Source: Rhodobacter sp.
GTDB taxonomy: Bacteria > Pseudomonadota > Alphaproteobacteria > Rhodobacterales > Rhodobacteraceae
Assembly (NCBI GenBank): GCA_027484145.1
Contig: JAIXUH010000025.1
Span: 1-64,000, forward strand
DNA length: 64,000 bases
Direction of reading: 5' to 3'
Translations under genes and position numbers: made by a program
Part shown: one piece after another, positions 43,189-51,697 of the stretch
How the letters are laid out: each line of letters starts with the position of its first letter
Position numbering within the stretch: the first letter of the stretch is position 1
Notes under the pieces: generated by a model
The model's database searches: none
The model's input: the letters and a program-made list of their open reading frames with translations, nothing else
Told to the model about the DNA's origin: nothing

Positions 43189-44597
43189 TCTGTTGTTCTC
43201 CTGACAAGGTTGATCAGATCAATCATCGTGTTTGGTGTTTCAAATTCTGCGAGGTCCGGATGGGCCCCGGCGTTCTTCACGCGCTTTATCGAACCCGCGA
43301 CAGACGCCCGCAGCAGCGCGCTGCCCAAGGGACCAAAACCACCCTTTTCCCCGTGGCACTGCGCCTCGATCATCAGGAACTGATAAAGCGGCCCTGTGGC
43401 GAGAACCGTGGCATTCGGCAGGTCGGGCGCTTTGGAATGTGCGGCCTCGAAATCCTGCGCCAGTTGTTCGGCCGCAATCTTTTGCGGCCATCGCGCCGGC
43501 AACGCGCCGATCATGTCTATAACCTTTTGTTGATAGACCTTCAGCGGAACGACTTCTTTCGCCGAAGCAAGATCCATCATGGCAACCAGCTTTGCGCCCG
43601 TCTGCAGTTGGGCGGCAATGCTGGCCGAGATGCCGGTGCGCGGGCCACCGGGAACGGCACCGAGGAACTGGTCCCAAGTGACCTTCCACGATCTTTCGGC
43701 ACGGCTGGGCAAGTAGCCGGACGTCATCAAGTCCACCAGATTGTGCGTCTCGACTTCCGAAAACCGATAGGCCGCCAGCGGCAGTGCATGGAATGCACGA
43801 AACAAACCGACAAGCAGCGTGGGTTCGTCGAGCATCCAAACGGTCGAAAGAGCGTCTTCTCGGATGCAGGCAATCACCGGGTGCAAAAGGCGCGGCAGCA
43901 GATCGTTCCGAAGAATACTGTGCCAAACGTGCACAACATGGGCGCGCGCCTCGGCATAGGCCTGCATCGGCGGGCGCGCCTTTGCCTTTTGCAACCGGCG
44001 AACGCACAGGTTGTGGTACTGCATCCAGGCCACGGTCAGTTCGTGCAGCATCAAGGTGTCGCGATTACGTTCGTCATATAGCGCGCGCACCGGCATGGCT
44101 TTGGAAGACCCGTCGGCGGCAGGCTGGAGCCAAAGCACGGACGCCTGAATTGCCCGCGGGGAAAGGCGGAAGTGCAACTCTTGCGGGTCATAAAGATGCG
44201 AGAGCAGGACGGGGCCAGCACCGTAAATTGTCTCGAGCGTCAGCGGATTCCGGATCAGATTGTAGCGCCGGGCCGGACGCAAGGTGGCGAAAGGGTCATC
44301 TGGAGCGACGGCATCATACTCGACATGGGGCACGCTGCCGATGGGAACGCTGCATCCCATGTCATGGCCCATCAGTTGGGCAAGATAGGTGTAGCCCGCT
44401 GGAATGTGGCCGACCTTTTTCAGGCATTCGCTTCGCCAGTCCAGATCGGGGATCGTAAGAATGTCAGCCGACTTTTTCGGTACGGCTTCGCCATCAGCGG
44501 GCGGGAACAGCGCTTCCACGGTGGCTATGGCGCCTGCGGCGGGGATTACCCCACAGCTTAGCCCGGTCAGAGCTTCACTCGGTTCACCTGGCGGCAT
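43167..44597 (-). CDS. Animal heme peroxidase-like protein
   Basis: A 476-residue protein. YLAQLMGHDMGCSVPIG near residue 75 resembles the distal-heme region QFLDHD of the animal-type peroxidase superfamily, with the Asp that links covalently to heme. DERNRDTLMLHELTVAWMQY near residue 195 matches the DERNN...LHTLFLREHN block with its catalytic Arg. YRFSEVETHNLVDLM follows. No signal peptide, so it is cytoplasmic unlike most relatives. Start chosen at ATG 44597; a TTG at 44627 is possible. Such enzymes oxidise phenolics, fatty acids or peptides with peroxide or O2. Confidence 0.75.
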   Translation of the reverse strand: MPPGEPSEALTGLSCGVIPAAGAIATVEALFPPADGEAVPKKSADILTIPDLDWRSECLKKVGHIPAGYTYLAQLMGHDMGCSVPIGSVPHVEYDAVAPDDPFATLRPARRYNLIRNPLTLETIYGAGPVLLSHLYDPQELHFRLSPRAIQASVLWLQPAADGSSKAMPVRALYDERNRDTLMLHELTVAWMQYHNLCVRRLQKAKARPPMQAYAEARAHVVHVWHSILRNDLLPRLLHPVIACIREDALSTVWMLDEPTLLVGLFRAFHALPLAAYRFSEVETHNLVDLMTSGYLPSRAERSWKVTWDQFLGAVPGGPRTGISASIAAQLQTGAKLVAMMDLASAKEVVPLKVYQQKVIDMIGALPARWPQKIAAEQLAQDFEAAHSKAPDLPNATVLATGPLYQFLMIEAQCHGEKGGFGPLGSALLRASVAGSIKRVKNAGAHPDLAEFETPNTMIDLINLVRRTTEWPTSIM

Positions 44598-44630
44598 TTC
44601 GGCACCTCGGTTTCTCGGAAAGGTCAATTC

Positions 44631-45524
44631 TCACAGGAAGGGCGAATCCGTTGCGTCAGGCAAGAGGGGATTCGGGATCTCAGGTCGGCAGAGCCACACA
44701 ACGACGGGGTCGCCACGCGGGGTAATTTCCCGCAATTCAACCTTTGCGCCAAACCACGCCTCGGCGACCGTCGAAGTGAGGAAAACTTCTTCAGGGTCGG
44801 GAACGACCGGCGGTGTTGTTGGCAAAAGCGACGGGCAGCGACGCGCAAACAGTTCGATGCTGTGGCGAATCGCGTTCAGTCTGGGGGACAAGGTGGCGGA
44901 ACCTGCGGCCAGAAGCTCCATCAGGTTCATTTCCATCAGCAACATCTCGCGCAGCGCCTTTTTCGCAGCTTCAGGGGCAGTCAGATCACAGCCGTACCCT
45001 AGCACCGGCTGTTGCCCGCCAAGACTGGTGCTACGGCAGACGATGACACAGGGCGCCCCGGCTGCACGGATCAGCCACATGCCGGTAAGTCGCTTTTGCG
45101 CCGCCCCTATGCGTGAAGCCGCAAGTTCAGCGGCAATGCCGTGTTGTTCCAACCAGTGTGCTGCGACCGGATTTGCAGGCAGACGGCCTTGCCACCATCC
45201 GATGACGACAGACCGCTCGCAAGCTTCCAGAAGGGCTGCCTTTCGCGCAGTGTCGCCGTCCGGATGGGCCGCAATCCCGTCGCACCAAGGCGAAAACCCC
45301 GGATGAAGACCGTCGCCCGCCACGTCCAAGGCACGCCATTCCGCAGTCTCGCCAAGACACCGACCCAAGGCCGTTTCGCGCCCGCGACCCGCGCCACTGG
45401 CAGTGCTGCCGTCGGGCAGCAAAGCCTGAATGATCGCAAGGCCCGGCGCAAACATGCTGTCGCGCCAGTCATACCGTTGCCAGATTGCCGCCAGATCGAC
45501 GGCAGTACGCTTTTCGGGCTTCAT
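44631..45524 (-). CDS. YcaO-like domain protein
   Basis: A 297-residue protein, shorter than most YcaO proteins (about 400 or more). Recognisable blocks are GRGRETALGRCLGETAEW (nucleotide-binding GxG...ExxE), KAALLEACERSVVIGWWQG (LLE..ER..WW) and YGCDLTAPEAAKKALREML. YcaO enzymes use ATP to make azolines or thioamides in peptides, or thiomethylate ribosomal protein S12. The C-terminal Pro-rich tail of cyclodehydratases is not present. First gene of the leftward trio. Assignment is from motif pattern only. Confidence 0.6.
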   Translation of the reverse strand: MKPEKRTAVDLAAIWQRYDWRDSMFAPGLAIIQALLPDGSTASGAGRGRETALGRCLGETAEWRALDVAGDGLHPGFSPWCDGIAAHPDGDTARKAALLEACERSVVIGWWQGRLPANPVAAHWLEQHGIAAELAASRIGAAQKRLTGMWLIRAAGAPCVIVCRSTSLGGQQPVLGYGCDLTAPEAAKKALREMLLMEMNLMELLAAGSATLSPRLNAIRHSIELFARRCPSLLPTTPPVVPDPEEVFLTSTVAEAWFGAKVELREITPRGDPVVVWLCRPEIPNPLLPDATDSPFL

Positions 45525-45806
45525 CCGGCCACCATCGGGTTCAGAAATCTTCGATCGCCACGAGGCCCGACACTGCCCATGTCCCTGTGATCCGGTTGTG
45601 ATTTCTTGTAATGCTGACGTTCGGATGAAATCGTCAGTTCATTCCCTTGAAATCCAAGAACGGGGGCCTTCGGTCTAGTGGCTGACCCACTCGCCGCGAA
45701 GGTGCTAAACGCTCTGAAGGCAGCTCAGTTCGCTGGTCCAACAATAACCGAGCACTGATTTGTGGGCAATTGGATTTGCGGCCTAGGGTCCAGACTGTGT
45801 TTCGGC
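45525..45806. promoter_or_regulatory. Upstream region of the YcaO operon
   Basis: This gap must hold the promoter of the leftward YcaO-peroxidase operon. No recognisable precursor-peptide frame with a ribosome binding site was found on either strand here. No clear operator palindrome was seen. Confidence 0.3.
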
Positions 45807-45860
45807 GTGCAACTTTGACCCCCTAGGTGGGGTGATCGGCTTCCAATTTTGCCCCCCCTG
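45807..45860. repeat. Multiple terminal-repeat remnant of an IS21-like element
   Basis: GTGCAACTTTGACCCCCTA (45807-45825) and TTCCAATTTTGCCCCCCCTG (45841-45860) are two copies of the CAA(C/T)TTTGACCCCC-type repeat that lies at the ends of IS21-group elements. No transposase of that family is nearby, so only an end remains. Confidence 0.5.
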
Positions 45861-46015
45861 TTGATCTGGCAGACCGTTCGTTGCGGGGCAGCGGACGGAG
45901 GGGGAGTTGAAGCGAGTGGATAGTGCGCCTTGTCGCGCCATCGATCCGAGCGACAATGACGCACACGCGGGTCCGGCGGGCCTTTCTGGACTTGCCCGAC
46001 TTTTGTGGAGAGCGC

Positions 46016-46300
46016 TTAGCTCACTTTCCGGGCCTTTCGCTCGATGGCAATGGGGCTCTGGAAGCCGAGCGATGAGTGCCTTCTGACGGGGTTACAGAAC
46101 CAATCGATCTATCTGGCGACGGCATTTTCGGCTTGGGCGCGGGTCTGCCATGCGACCGGCCAGATCTGCTCCGACTTGATGGTATTGATGAACGTGAGGA
46201 TGATCAAAAAGCAGTCCAGTGGACTGTTTTCCCGACGTAAAACCATCGAGTTGTCGTAGCAGTGTCCTCGCCCGCTCATCGAGATCAGGATGCCGGACCC
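46016..46300 (-). pseudogene. IS3-family OrfB C-terminal fragment, interrupted
   Basis: Leftward from about 46300 the frame reads ILISMSGRGHCYDNSMV, then a foreign insert (LRRENSPLDCFLII), then INTIKSEQIWPVAWQTRAQA, an in-frame TAG at 46109-46111, and IDWFCNPVRRHSSLGFQSPI, to TAA at 46016-46018. This is the DDE and tail region of IS3 OrfB. It is dead for three reasons: missing N-terminus, the stop, and the ~42-bp insert that holds the palindrome at 46202-46235. Confidence 0.75.
46202..46235. repeat. Palindromic ~34-bp element, copy 1 (inside IS3 OrfB)
   Basis: The core is AAAGCAGTCC, a 3-nt loop, then GGACTGTTTT: an inverted repeat able to form a long hairpin. It matches the sequence at 62969-63002 at 29 of 34 positions, with three of the five differences in the loop. 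It splits the conserved IS3 OrfB sequence and is read through in frame, so it was inserted rather than inherited with the IS. Confidence 0.6.
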
Positions 46301-46609
46301 AAGGGCAAAGAGGTCACTTCGCAAGACTACATCTTCTTCCTGCTGTTCGAGCAGCGCCAGATCAGCCTTGCCTCCTGGGCGGTGGTGGCAGGAGTGATCT
46401 ATGGCCTAACCCTCGGGCTGGAGGCGCGTGCCCCCCTCCACCTGATGTTCGGCGTGTCGTCGGTCCTGTCTGCGCTGGTGAACTTCAACCACGTCGGCAT
46501 CACGGGCATTGGCGAGCACCCCCGGGTCTCTCGCAACGTCGGAATCGCGTTCGGGCCGGTCTGGACGGCTGCCGCCCTATTCAACTTCTGGGCCTCTGTG
46601 GGCGCGTAA
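46262..46609 (+). CDS. Membrane protein, probably 5'-truncated by the IS3 fragment
   Basis: A 115-residue frame whose first ~18 residues (from ATG 46262) overlap the IS3 fragment and look foreign. From about residue 20 it is a plausible inner-membrane protein (SQDYIFFLLFEQRQISLASW, with membrane segments at WAVVAGVIYGLTLGL, LMFGVSSVLSALVNF and AFGPVWTAAALFNFW). No family recognised. The neighbour at 46653 is also a membrane protein and is frameshifted, so this locus seems to be decaying. Confidence 0.5.
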   Translation: MSSPAHRDQDAGPKGKEVTSQDYIFFLLFEQRQISLASWAVVAGVIYGLTLGLEARAPLHLMFGVSSVLSALVNFNHVGITGIGEHPRVSRNVGIAFGPVWTAAALFNFWASVGA

Positions 46610-46652
46610 TGCAACTGCGGGTCTTTGGTCCCGCAAAGGAAAGAATCTGAAC

Positions 46653-47172
46653 ATGACGGATCAATTCCTTTTCATGGGCAGCCTGGTCATGGTCTTTGTG
46701 ATCTGGCTGACCCTCAAGTTCCAGACCCGTGGCTACCAGGAAGAGGTCGAGGTCACGCGACCCTTCCGCATCGCGATGTATGCCGTTGGCGGCTACTTCG
46801 TGCTGGCAGGCTTCCTCGTCGACTTTCTGGATCTGGTCTTCCCGCCCTGGGTCACGCCGGTTCCGATCACCAACACCGAGAACTGGATCTGGGCCAAGCT
46901 GATCGCCACGAACTTCACCTTTACCCTAGGCCTGATGTTCCTTGCTATGGGGTGGCTTGAAGAAGATCAACACCGTCTGGCTGACGGCGATCCTCTTCAT
47001 GTTCCTCTACAATGTCCGCAACAGCTTCATCAATTTCTTCCAGATCGGGGTGCCCGAACCCAAGGGCGGCCATGGCTGGCTGGCTGTCCTTGACGGGTCG
47101 ATCATCTGGCCCGCGACCGCCGCCGTTCTTTACCAGCTCGCCAAGGCCCGCCCCCGGAGCCGGACGCTTTGA
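46653..47172 (+). pseudogene. Membrane protein gene with +1 frameshift in a G-run
   Basis: The first frame (MTDQFLFMGSLVMVFVIWLT, RIAMYAVGGYFVLAGFLVDF, LIATNFTFTLGLMFLAMG) continues sensibly only in a second frame (GLKKINTVWLTAILFMFLYN, INFFQIGVPEPKGGHGWLAV). The change is at ATGGGGTGG near 46950: removing one G gives ATGGGTGGC and joins the two. The intact product would be about 172 residues with five membrane segments. Either a real mutation or a homopolymer sequencing error. No family recognised. Confidence 0.65.
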
Positions 47173-47234
47173 CCAAGCCGCGTTCAACGTCACGAACCAC
47201 AGACAGCCCCCCACAAACCCAAAGGACCATTCCG

Positions 47235-48097
47235 ATGCAAAAGACCCTGCTTGCTGCCGCGGCGGCCACTCTCCTCACAACCACCGCCTATGCCGAAAGC
47301 CATGGTGATGCGAAAGCGACCGAGTTGGCGGCCTTCCAGGCGCTGTTCACCGACTTCAGCGAAGAGGGCGTGCGCGCCACGATCGCTGAGGACTTCACCC
47401 AGCACAATCCCATGGTGTCGGACGGTCGCGATGCCCTGATCGGGTTGCTGCCCGGGCTGCAGGCCTCGGGGATCGCTTAGACCAATCACCGCATCCTGCA
47501 GGATGGCGACTTTGTCGTGCTGCACAACTCCTTCACCAATGCCCAGGCCTTTGGTGAGCCCGAGACCGTCACTTTCGACATCTACCGCATGGAAGACGGC
47601 ATGGTGGCCGCGCATTGGGACGCCATTCAGCCCTTGGTTGCCGATACGGCCAGCGGTCGCAGCATGGTCGATGGCCCGACCGAGATCACCGATCTGGACA
47701 AGACCGATGCGAACAAGGCCCTAGCCGTGGCGCGGATCGAAGACGTGCTGATGTGCAAGAACCCGGCCCGGATCACTGACTACATCAGCGCCGAAAGCTA
47801 TGCCCAGCACAACCCGATGATCGCAGACGGGCTGAGCGGGATCGTCGCAGCAGTCGAGGCGCTGACGGCCGCGAACAACATGTTCGTCTACAAGGAAATC
47901 CATGCGGTGCAGGGCGAAGGCAACTTTGCCCTGACCGTAAGCGAAGGCGAATGGGGCGGGCAGGCGCATGCCTTCCACGACCTGTTCCGCATGGAAGGCG
48001 GCAAGATCGTCAAACACATTGGGAGGTGATCCAGCCCGTCCCGACCGAGGGCCTTGCCAACCCCAACGGCATGTTCACGGGTCTTGACGCCAACTGA
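47235..48097 (+). pseudogene. SnoaL-like secreted protein gene with amber stop and 3' frameshift
   Basis: A signal peptide (MQKTLLAAAAATLLTTTAYA) is followed by two SnoaL-like repeats (FTQHNPMVSDGRDALIGLLP and SYAQHNPMIADGLSGIVAAV). The frame is cut by TAG at 47478-47480 and continues in the same frame (TNHRILQDGDFVVLHNSFTN). Near 48018 the usual HWEVIQPV tail is recovered only by removing two bases (CACATTGGG to CACTGGG), ending at TGA 48097. Three consecutive damaged genes here argue for true decay. Confidence 0.7.
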
Positions 48098-48652
48098 GCG
48101 GGCCAAGGTCGGTTTGAACGATCGACCTGTCTGTCAACACCACCCAACCCGGCAGGCGGACAGGTTCCCTTCCGCCTGCATCGGTCCGCTTTCCGCCCCA
48201 TGCGACGACTGGACCCGACCTCGACTTGCCCGGCCCACTGCGGCCTGTCAGCAAGCGCCTAGGGTGCGAGCGAGCCCTACTGTAATCGGCCTTTTGACGA
48301 TTGCGCTCCCGTCCAATACCAAGTCTTGCAGACCTCTGGCCGGTTCAGCGGATTGGCCGGGCCTAGAAACTGGAAAGTCGCTTGTTGACCTCGCCTCGGT
48401 CGCCTCGCCCAATCGGGCGCTGCCTTCCTTACATGAGGACCGTTTTCTGATCCCCTTCAGTCCATTGGCCCTTAGCTTCAACTTCGTGCCGGCGCTTTAC
48501 GCTTTACGTCAGAAGGAGCGAAGAGCCGCCTAAATCACGAAAACGGGGTTTTGAAGGCTTTAGCATCTGGCCGACCGCAAGATCCTTGCAGCCAGCCAAA
48601 TCGACTTTGTTTTCGGATTGCCCCTTATCGGCGCCCTTTCGCGACAGAGGCC
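48098..48652. other. Intergenic stretch, no gene recognised
   Basis: No convincing coding frame, repeat or RNA gene. It separates the decayed locus from the leftward secreted-protein gene and may be decayed DNA too. Confidence 0.35.
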
Positions 48653-49219
48653 TCAGCCCGGAGTATAGGGCAGCGAGGAATGGTGAACCACGATGCGCAG
48701 CTTGCCCTCGTCATCCTTCACAAAAGTCCAGGTCTTGTCGACCGTGGTAACAGAGCCATCCTTGTTGGTGATGTTCACATTGCCCATCGTCGAAGCGGAA
48801 TCCCCGGCAATGAAGATGGCCGAGTTGGCGATCTCGCACTTGGTCCAACCCTTCAACGCAAACCCGGTGTCCAGCGGAAAGGCATCATCCCCGCCGACGA
48901 AATAGGCCAGCGCGCCTTCACGGGTGGTGCGGAAGGTCTGCGGGGCCACGGTCAAGGTCGGCTTGAACAGCACGACACCCATCTGATAGCCATAAGCCGC
49001 GTCAATCACCTCACCTGCCAGTTTTTTGGCTGCGTCCTTGCCGCCTTCGGCATAGGTGGTGCTGATGCCTACAAGTGCTCCGCACCAAGCCTGCTGAGCG
49101 GCCAGAACTTCGGCCTCGGTCACGCCTTGATTGACGATGGTGGCCTCGGCCTGGGCAGACCCTGCTGACAGGGCAAGGGCCATTGCGGCTGCGGTCATTG
49201 TGGATGTGCGAATTGACAT
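48653..49219 (-). CDS. Secreted SnoaL/DUF4440-like protein
   Basis: A 188-residue protein with a signal peptide (STMTAAAMALALSAGSAQAE). The body has the cone-shaped SnoaL-like pattern: VTEAEVLAAQQAWCGALVGI at the start and VDKTWTFVKDDEGKLRIVVH, HSSLPYTP at the end. Two Cys could form a disulfide. Start at 49219 just before the signal peptide; a longer in-frame start at 49246 is possible. It is divergent from the histidine kinase gene, so the two-component system may regulate it. Function unknown. Confidence 0.7.
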   Translation of the reverse strand: MSIRTSTMTAAAMALALSAGSAQAEATIVNQGVTEAEVLAAQQAWCGALVGISTTYAEGGKDAAKKLAGEVIDAAYGYQMGVVLFKPTLTVAPQTFRTTREGALAYFVGGDDAFPLDTGFALKGWTKCEIANSAIFIAGDSASTMGNVNITNKDGSVTTVDKTWTFVKDDEGKLRIVVHHSSLPYTPG

Positions 49220-49352
49220 ATGGTCTCCTGATGGTGGTTGTGTCACGGGCGCGCCTTTGGTCTTGTTTTGGGCGCAACATGTAAGTGGGCAGCCTGTCTG
49301 ACGGCGGCCTGAATGTCGGATGAGCGGGCAATGAAGGTTGCATGAACAGAAA

Positions 49353-50987
49353 ATGACAAACCATACCGCCCCCCCTTTGCGCCCAAGCTATGAATTCCGT
49401 CGCCGCGTCTCATTGGCCATCGGTGCGCTTGCCGTGATTGCGGTGCTGCAAGGCGCCTTTGCGCTGTGGGCGGTCAGTCTGGCCGAGCATCATCTCCTGC
49501 GCGGCCGCGTGGCGGCAGATATCAAGCAGGGCTTCACCGAATTGAAGTTTGAAAAGCAGCAGTTGCGCAATTGGCTGGCGCAACGCCAGTTCGGGGCCAA
49601 TGTTCAGGATGTTGACCGCGATCTGCTGCTTGAGCGGATGCGTGCCATTCTGAGCCGGCTGCATGCCCTTGCCGACCTGGCCGAAGAGTTGGATGACGGC
49701 CCAGCATCGCGGGCAAGGCAGGCTGACCGGCAGATTGATTTGCAGGTTCTGGATACGAGCATTGCGCAACTGGCGCGGGGCCTTGCCGATCTGAACCCGC
49801 CCCCGGTTCTGGCCGACACAACCGAGGCCTGGCGGCTGGCCAATGACCTATTTGACCGCGCCGAAGGCCGCGATTTGCGGCAATTACTGGAGCAAAGCCT
49901 CGAACGCGAAGACATCGCCCTGCGGGAAAAGCGCGCCGATACCGACAACAGCCTAGGCTGGCTGCGCCGCCTCTGGATCGGATCGACGCTGGTCTTTGTG
50001 CTTGCGGCGGTTTTTCTGGCTGCTGGGTTTACCCAAGCCCTGCGCAAGCCTCTGCGCCGTCTGGCCGAAGGCGCCGAGGCGCTGCGGGCGGGCGATCTGT
50101 CGCACCGCATCGATCTTGACCGCCCAGTGGAATTTGCCGTGGTCGCCCGCAGCATGAATGACATGGCCAAAGAGCTGTCCGATCACCGCCGCCGCGAAAT
50201 CGAGGCGCGGCAGGCGCTGGAGGAACAGGTGGCCGCGCAAACGGCCGAATTGCGCGCCGCCTTGACTCTTCAGCAAGAGACTGAAATCCGCCGCCGCCAG
50301 CTTTTTGCCGAGATCAGTCACGAATTGCGCACCCCCACCACCGCCATTCGCGGCGAGGCGCAGGTCACCCTGCGCGGCGGCCCCAAACCGGTGGCCGAGT
50401 ATGAAGGCTCGCTGCGTCGGATCGAGGATGCCTCGCGCCAACTGGCCCTGACAATCGACGACCTTCTGACAATGGCGCGCAGCGATATCGATGTCTTGTC
50501 CTTGCGCCATGTGCCGCTGGATTTCCACGAGGTGCTGAATGACGTGCTGTCACATGGGCAGGCCATGGCCCGGGCCGGGCAGATCAGGCTTGACCACGAT
50601 CCCTGGCCCGATGCCTTGCACATGAAAGGCGATGCTACCCGGCTGCGGCAACTCTTGCTTGCCGTGCTGGACAATGCCATCCGCTATTCACACCCCGGCG
50701 GTTCGGTGCATCTGTCCGCCCGGCGCGACCCCGATGGCGGGCCGGGCCTGCAGGTGGACATCCGCGATCAGGGCATCGGCATCAGCGCCGAGGATCTGTC
50801 CCAAGTCTTTGACCGCACCTTTCGCGGCGGCAATGCCGCAAGGTTCAAATCCGACGGCAGCGGATTGGGCCTGTCCATCGCGCGGGCGCTGGCGCGGGGG
50901 CATGGTGGCGATATAGAACTGGTCAGCAGCCCTGAAACGGGAACCACCGCGCGGGTCCGGCTGCCATTGCTTGGGGCTCAAGGATGA
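49353..50987 (+). CDS. Sensor histidine kinase
   Basis: A 544-residue inner-membrane kinase. First membrane segment near residues 18-40 (SLAIGALAVIAVLQGAFALW), a ~160-residue periplasmic domain rich in helices, second segment near 205-225 (LWIGSTLVFVLAAVFLAAGF), HAMP linker, HisKA with the phosphorylated His in ISHELRTP, and HATPase with DIRDQGIGIS and GSGLGLSIARALA. ATG 49353 preferred; a start five codons earlier exists. Overlaps the response regulator gene by 4 bp. Confidence 0.92.
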   Translation: MTNHTAPPLRPSYEFRRRVSLAIGALAVIAVLQGAFALWAVSLAEHHLLRGRVAADIKQGFTELKFEKQQLRNWLAQRQFGANVQDVDRDLLLERMRAILSRLHALADLAEELDDGPASRARQADRQIDLQVLDTSIAQLARGLADLNPPPVLADTTEAWRLANDLFDRAEGRDLRQLLEQSLEREDIALREKRADTDNSLGWLRRLWIGSTLVFVLAAVFLAAGFTQALRKPLRRLAEGAEALRAGDLSHRIDLDRPVEFAVVARSMNDMAKELSDHRRREIEARQALEEQVAAQTAELRAALTLQQETEIRRRQLFAEISHELRTPTTAIRGEAQVTLRGGPKPVAEYEGSLRRIEDASRQLALTIDDLLTMARSDIDVLSLRHVPLDFHEVLNDVLSHGQAMARAGQIRLDHDPWPDALHMKGDATRLRQLLLAVLDNAIRYSHPGGSVHLSARRDPDGGPGLQVDIRDQGIGISAEDLSQVFDRTFRGGNAARFKSDGSGLGLSIARALARGHGGDIELVSSPETGTTARVRLPLLGAQG

Positions 50988-51697
50988 ATGTGCTGTTGAT
51001 TGAGGATGACGCCCGGATCGCCGATTTCCTGCAACGCGGCTTGCGCGCCGAAGGCATGCGTGTCCAGGTCGCGCGCAATGGCAAGGATGGGCTGGATCTG
51101 GCCCGCGTCGCCTGGAAAGATTGCCGCGACGGCGGCGAGACGACCTTGGTGATCCTGGACCTGATGCTGCCCGACATGTCGGGTACAGACCTGTGCCAGA
51201 CCCTGCGCGCAGCGCGCGTGCAATTGCCGATCTTGATGCTGACTGCCCTCTCCACAGTCGAAGACCGGATCGCGGGCCTGCGGCTTGGGGCAGATGACTA
51301 TATGTGCAAACCCTTCGATTTCGATGAATTGCTTGCTCGGATCGAGGCACTGGGCCGCCGCAGCCGCGACATGGGGGCTGCCCCCTCGCCCGTGCTGAAG
51401 GTGGCCGACCTGGAGCTTGACCGCTCTACCATGACCGCCACGCGCGGCGGTCGGGTGCTGACGCTGACCGGGCGGGAACTGGCGCTTCTGGAACTGCTGA
51501 TGAGCGCACCGGGCCGCCTGTTCAGCCGAGAGCGTATTCTGGCCAATGTCTGGGGCATGACCGAAGACCCGCTGACCAATATCGTTGATGTCTATATCGG
51601 GCGGCTGCGCAGCAAGGTTGATGCCGGACAGGCCGCACCCCTGATCCGCACCCAACGCGGCCTAGGCTATCAACTGATCGCGCCACAAGGTCATTGA
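50984..51697 (+). CDS. OmpR-family response regulator
   Basis: A 237-residue regulator. Receiver domain: LLIEDDARIADFLQRGL, the phosphorylated Asp in LVILDLMLPDMSG near residue 59, and LGADDYMCKPFDFDELLARI. The DNA-binding winged helix is C-terminal (LTLTGRELALLELLMSAPGR, NIVDVYIGRLRSKVD, RGLGYQL). It forms a pair with the preceding kinase. Likely target includes the divergent secreted protein gene at 48653. Confidence 0.93.
   Translation: MNVLLIEDDARIADFLQRGLRAEGMRVQVARNGKDGLDLARVAWKDCRDGGETTLVILDLMLPDMSGTDLCQTLRAARVQLPILMLTALSTVEDRIAGLRLGADDYMCKPFDFDELLARIEALGRRSRDMGAAPSPVLKVADLELDRSTMTATRGGRVLTLTGRELALLELLMSAPGRLFSRERILANVWGMTEDPLTNIVDVYIGRLRSKVDAGQAAPLIRTQRGLGYQLIAPQGH

Noticed and set aside
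45525-45806. Precursor peptide gene upstream of the YcaO-like gene
   Set aside because: No short frame with ribosome binding site and leader/core pattern was found; claiming one would be guesswork.
36260-46300. The IS3 OrfA (36.3 kb) and OrfB (46.0 kb) remnants as two halves of one split element
   Set aside because: Both are on the minus strand but in the wrong order (OrfA should lie at the higher coordinate), so they are separate copies or a rearranged pair; one insertion event cannot explain them.
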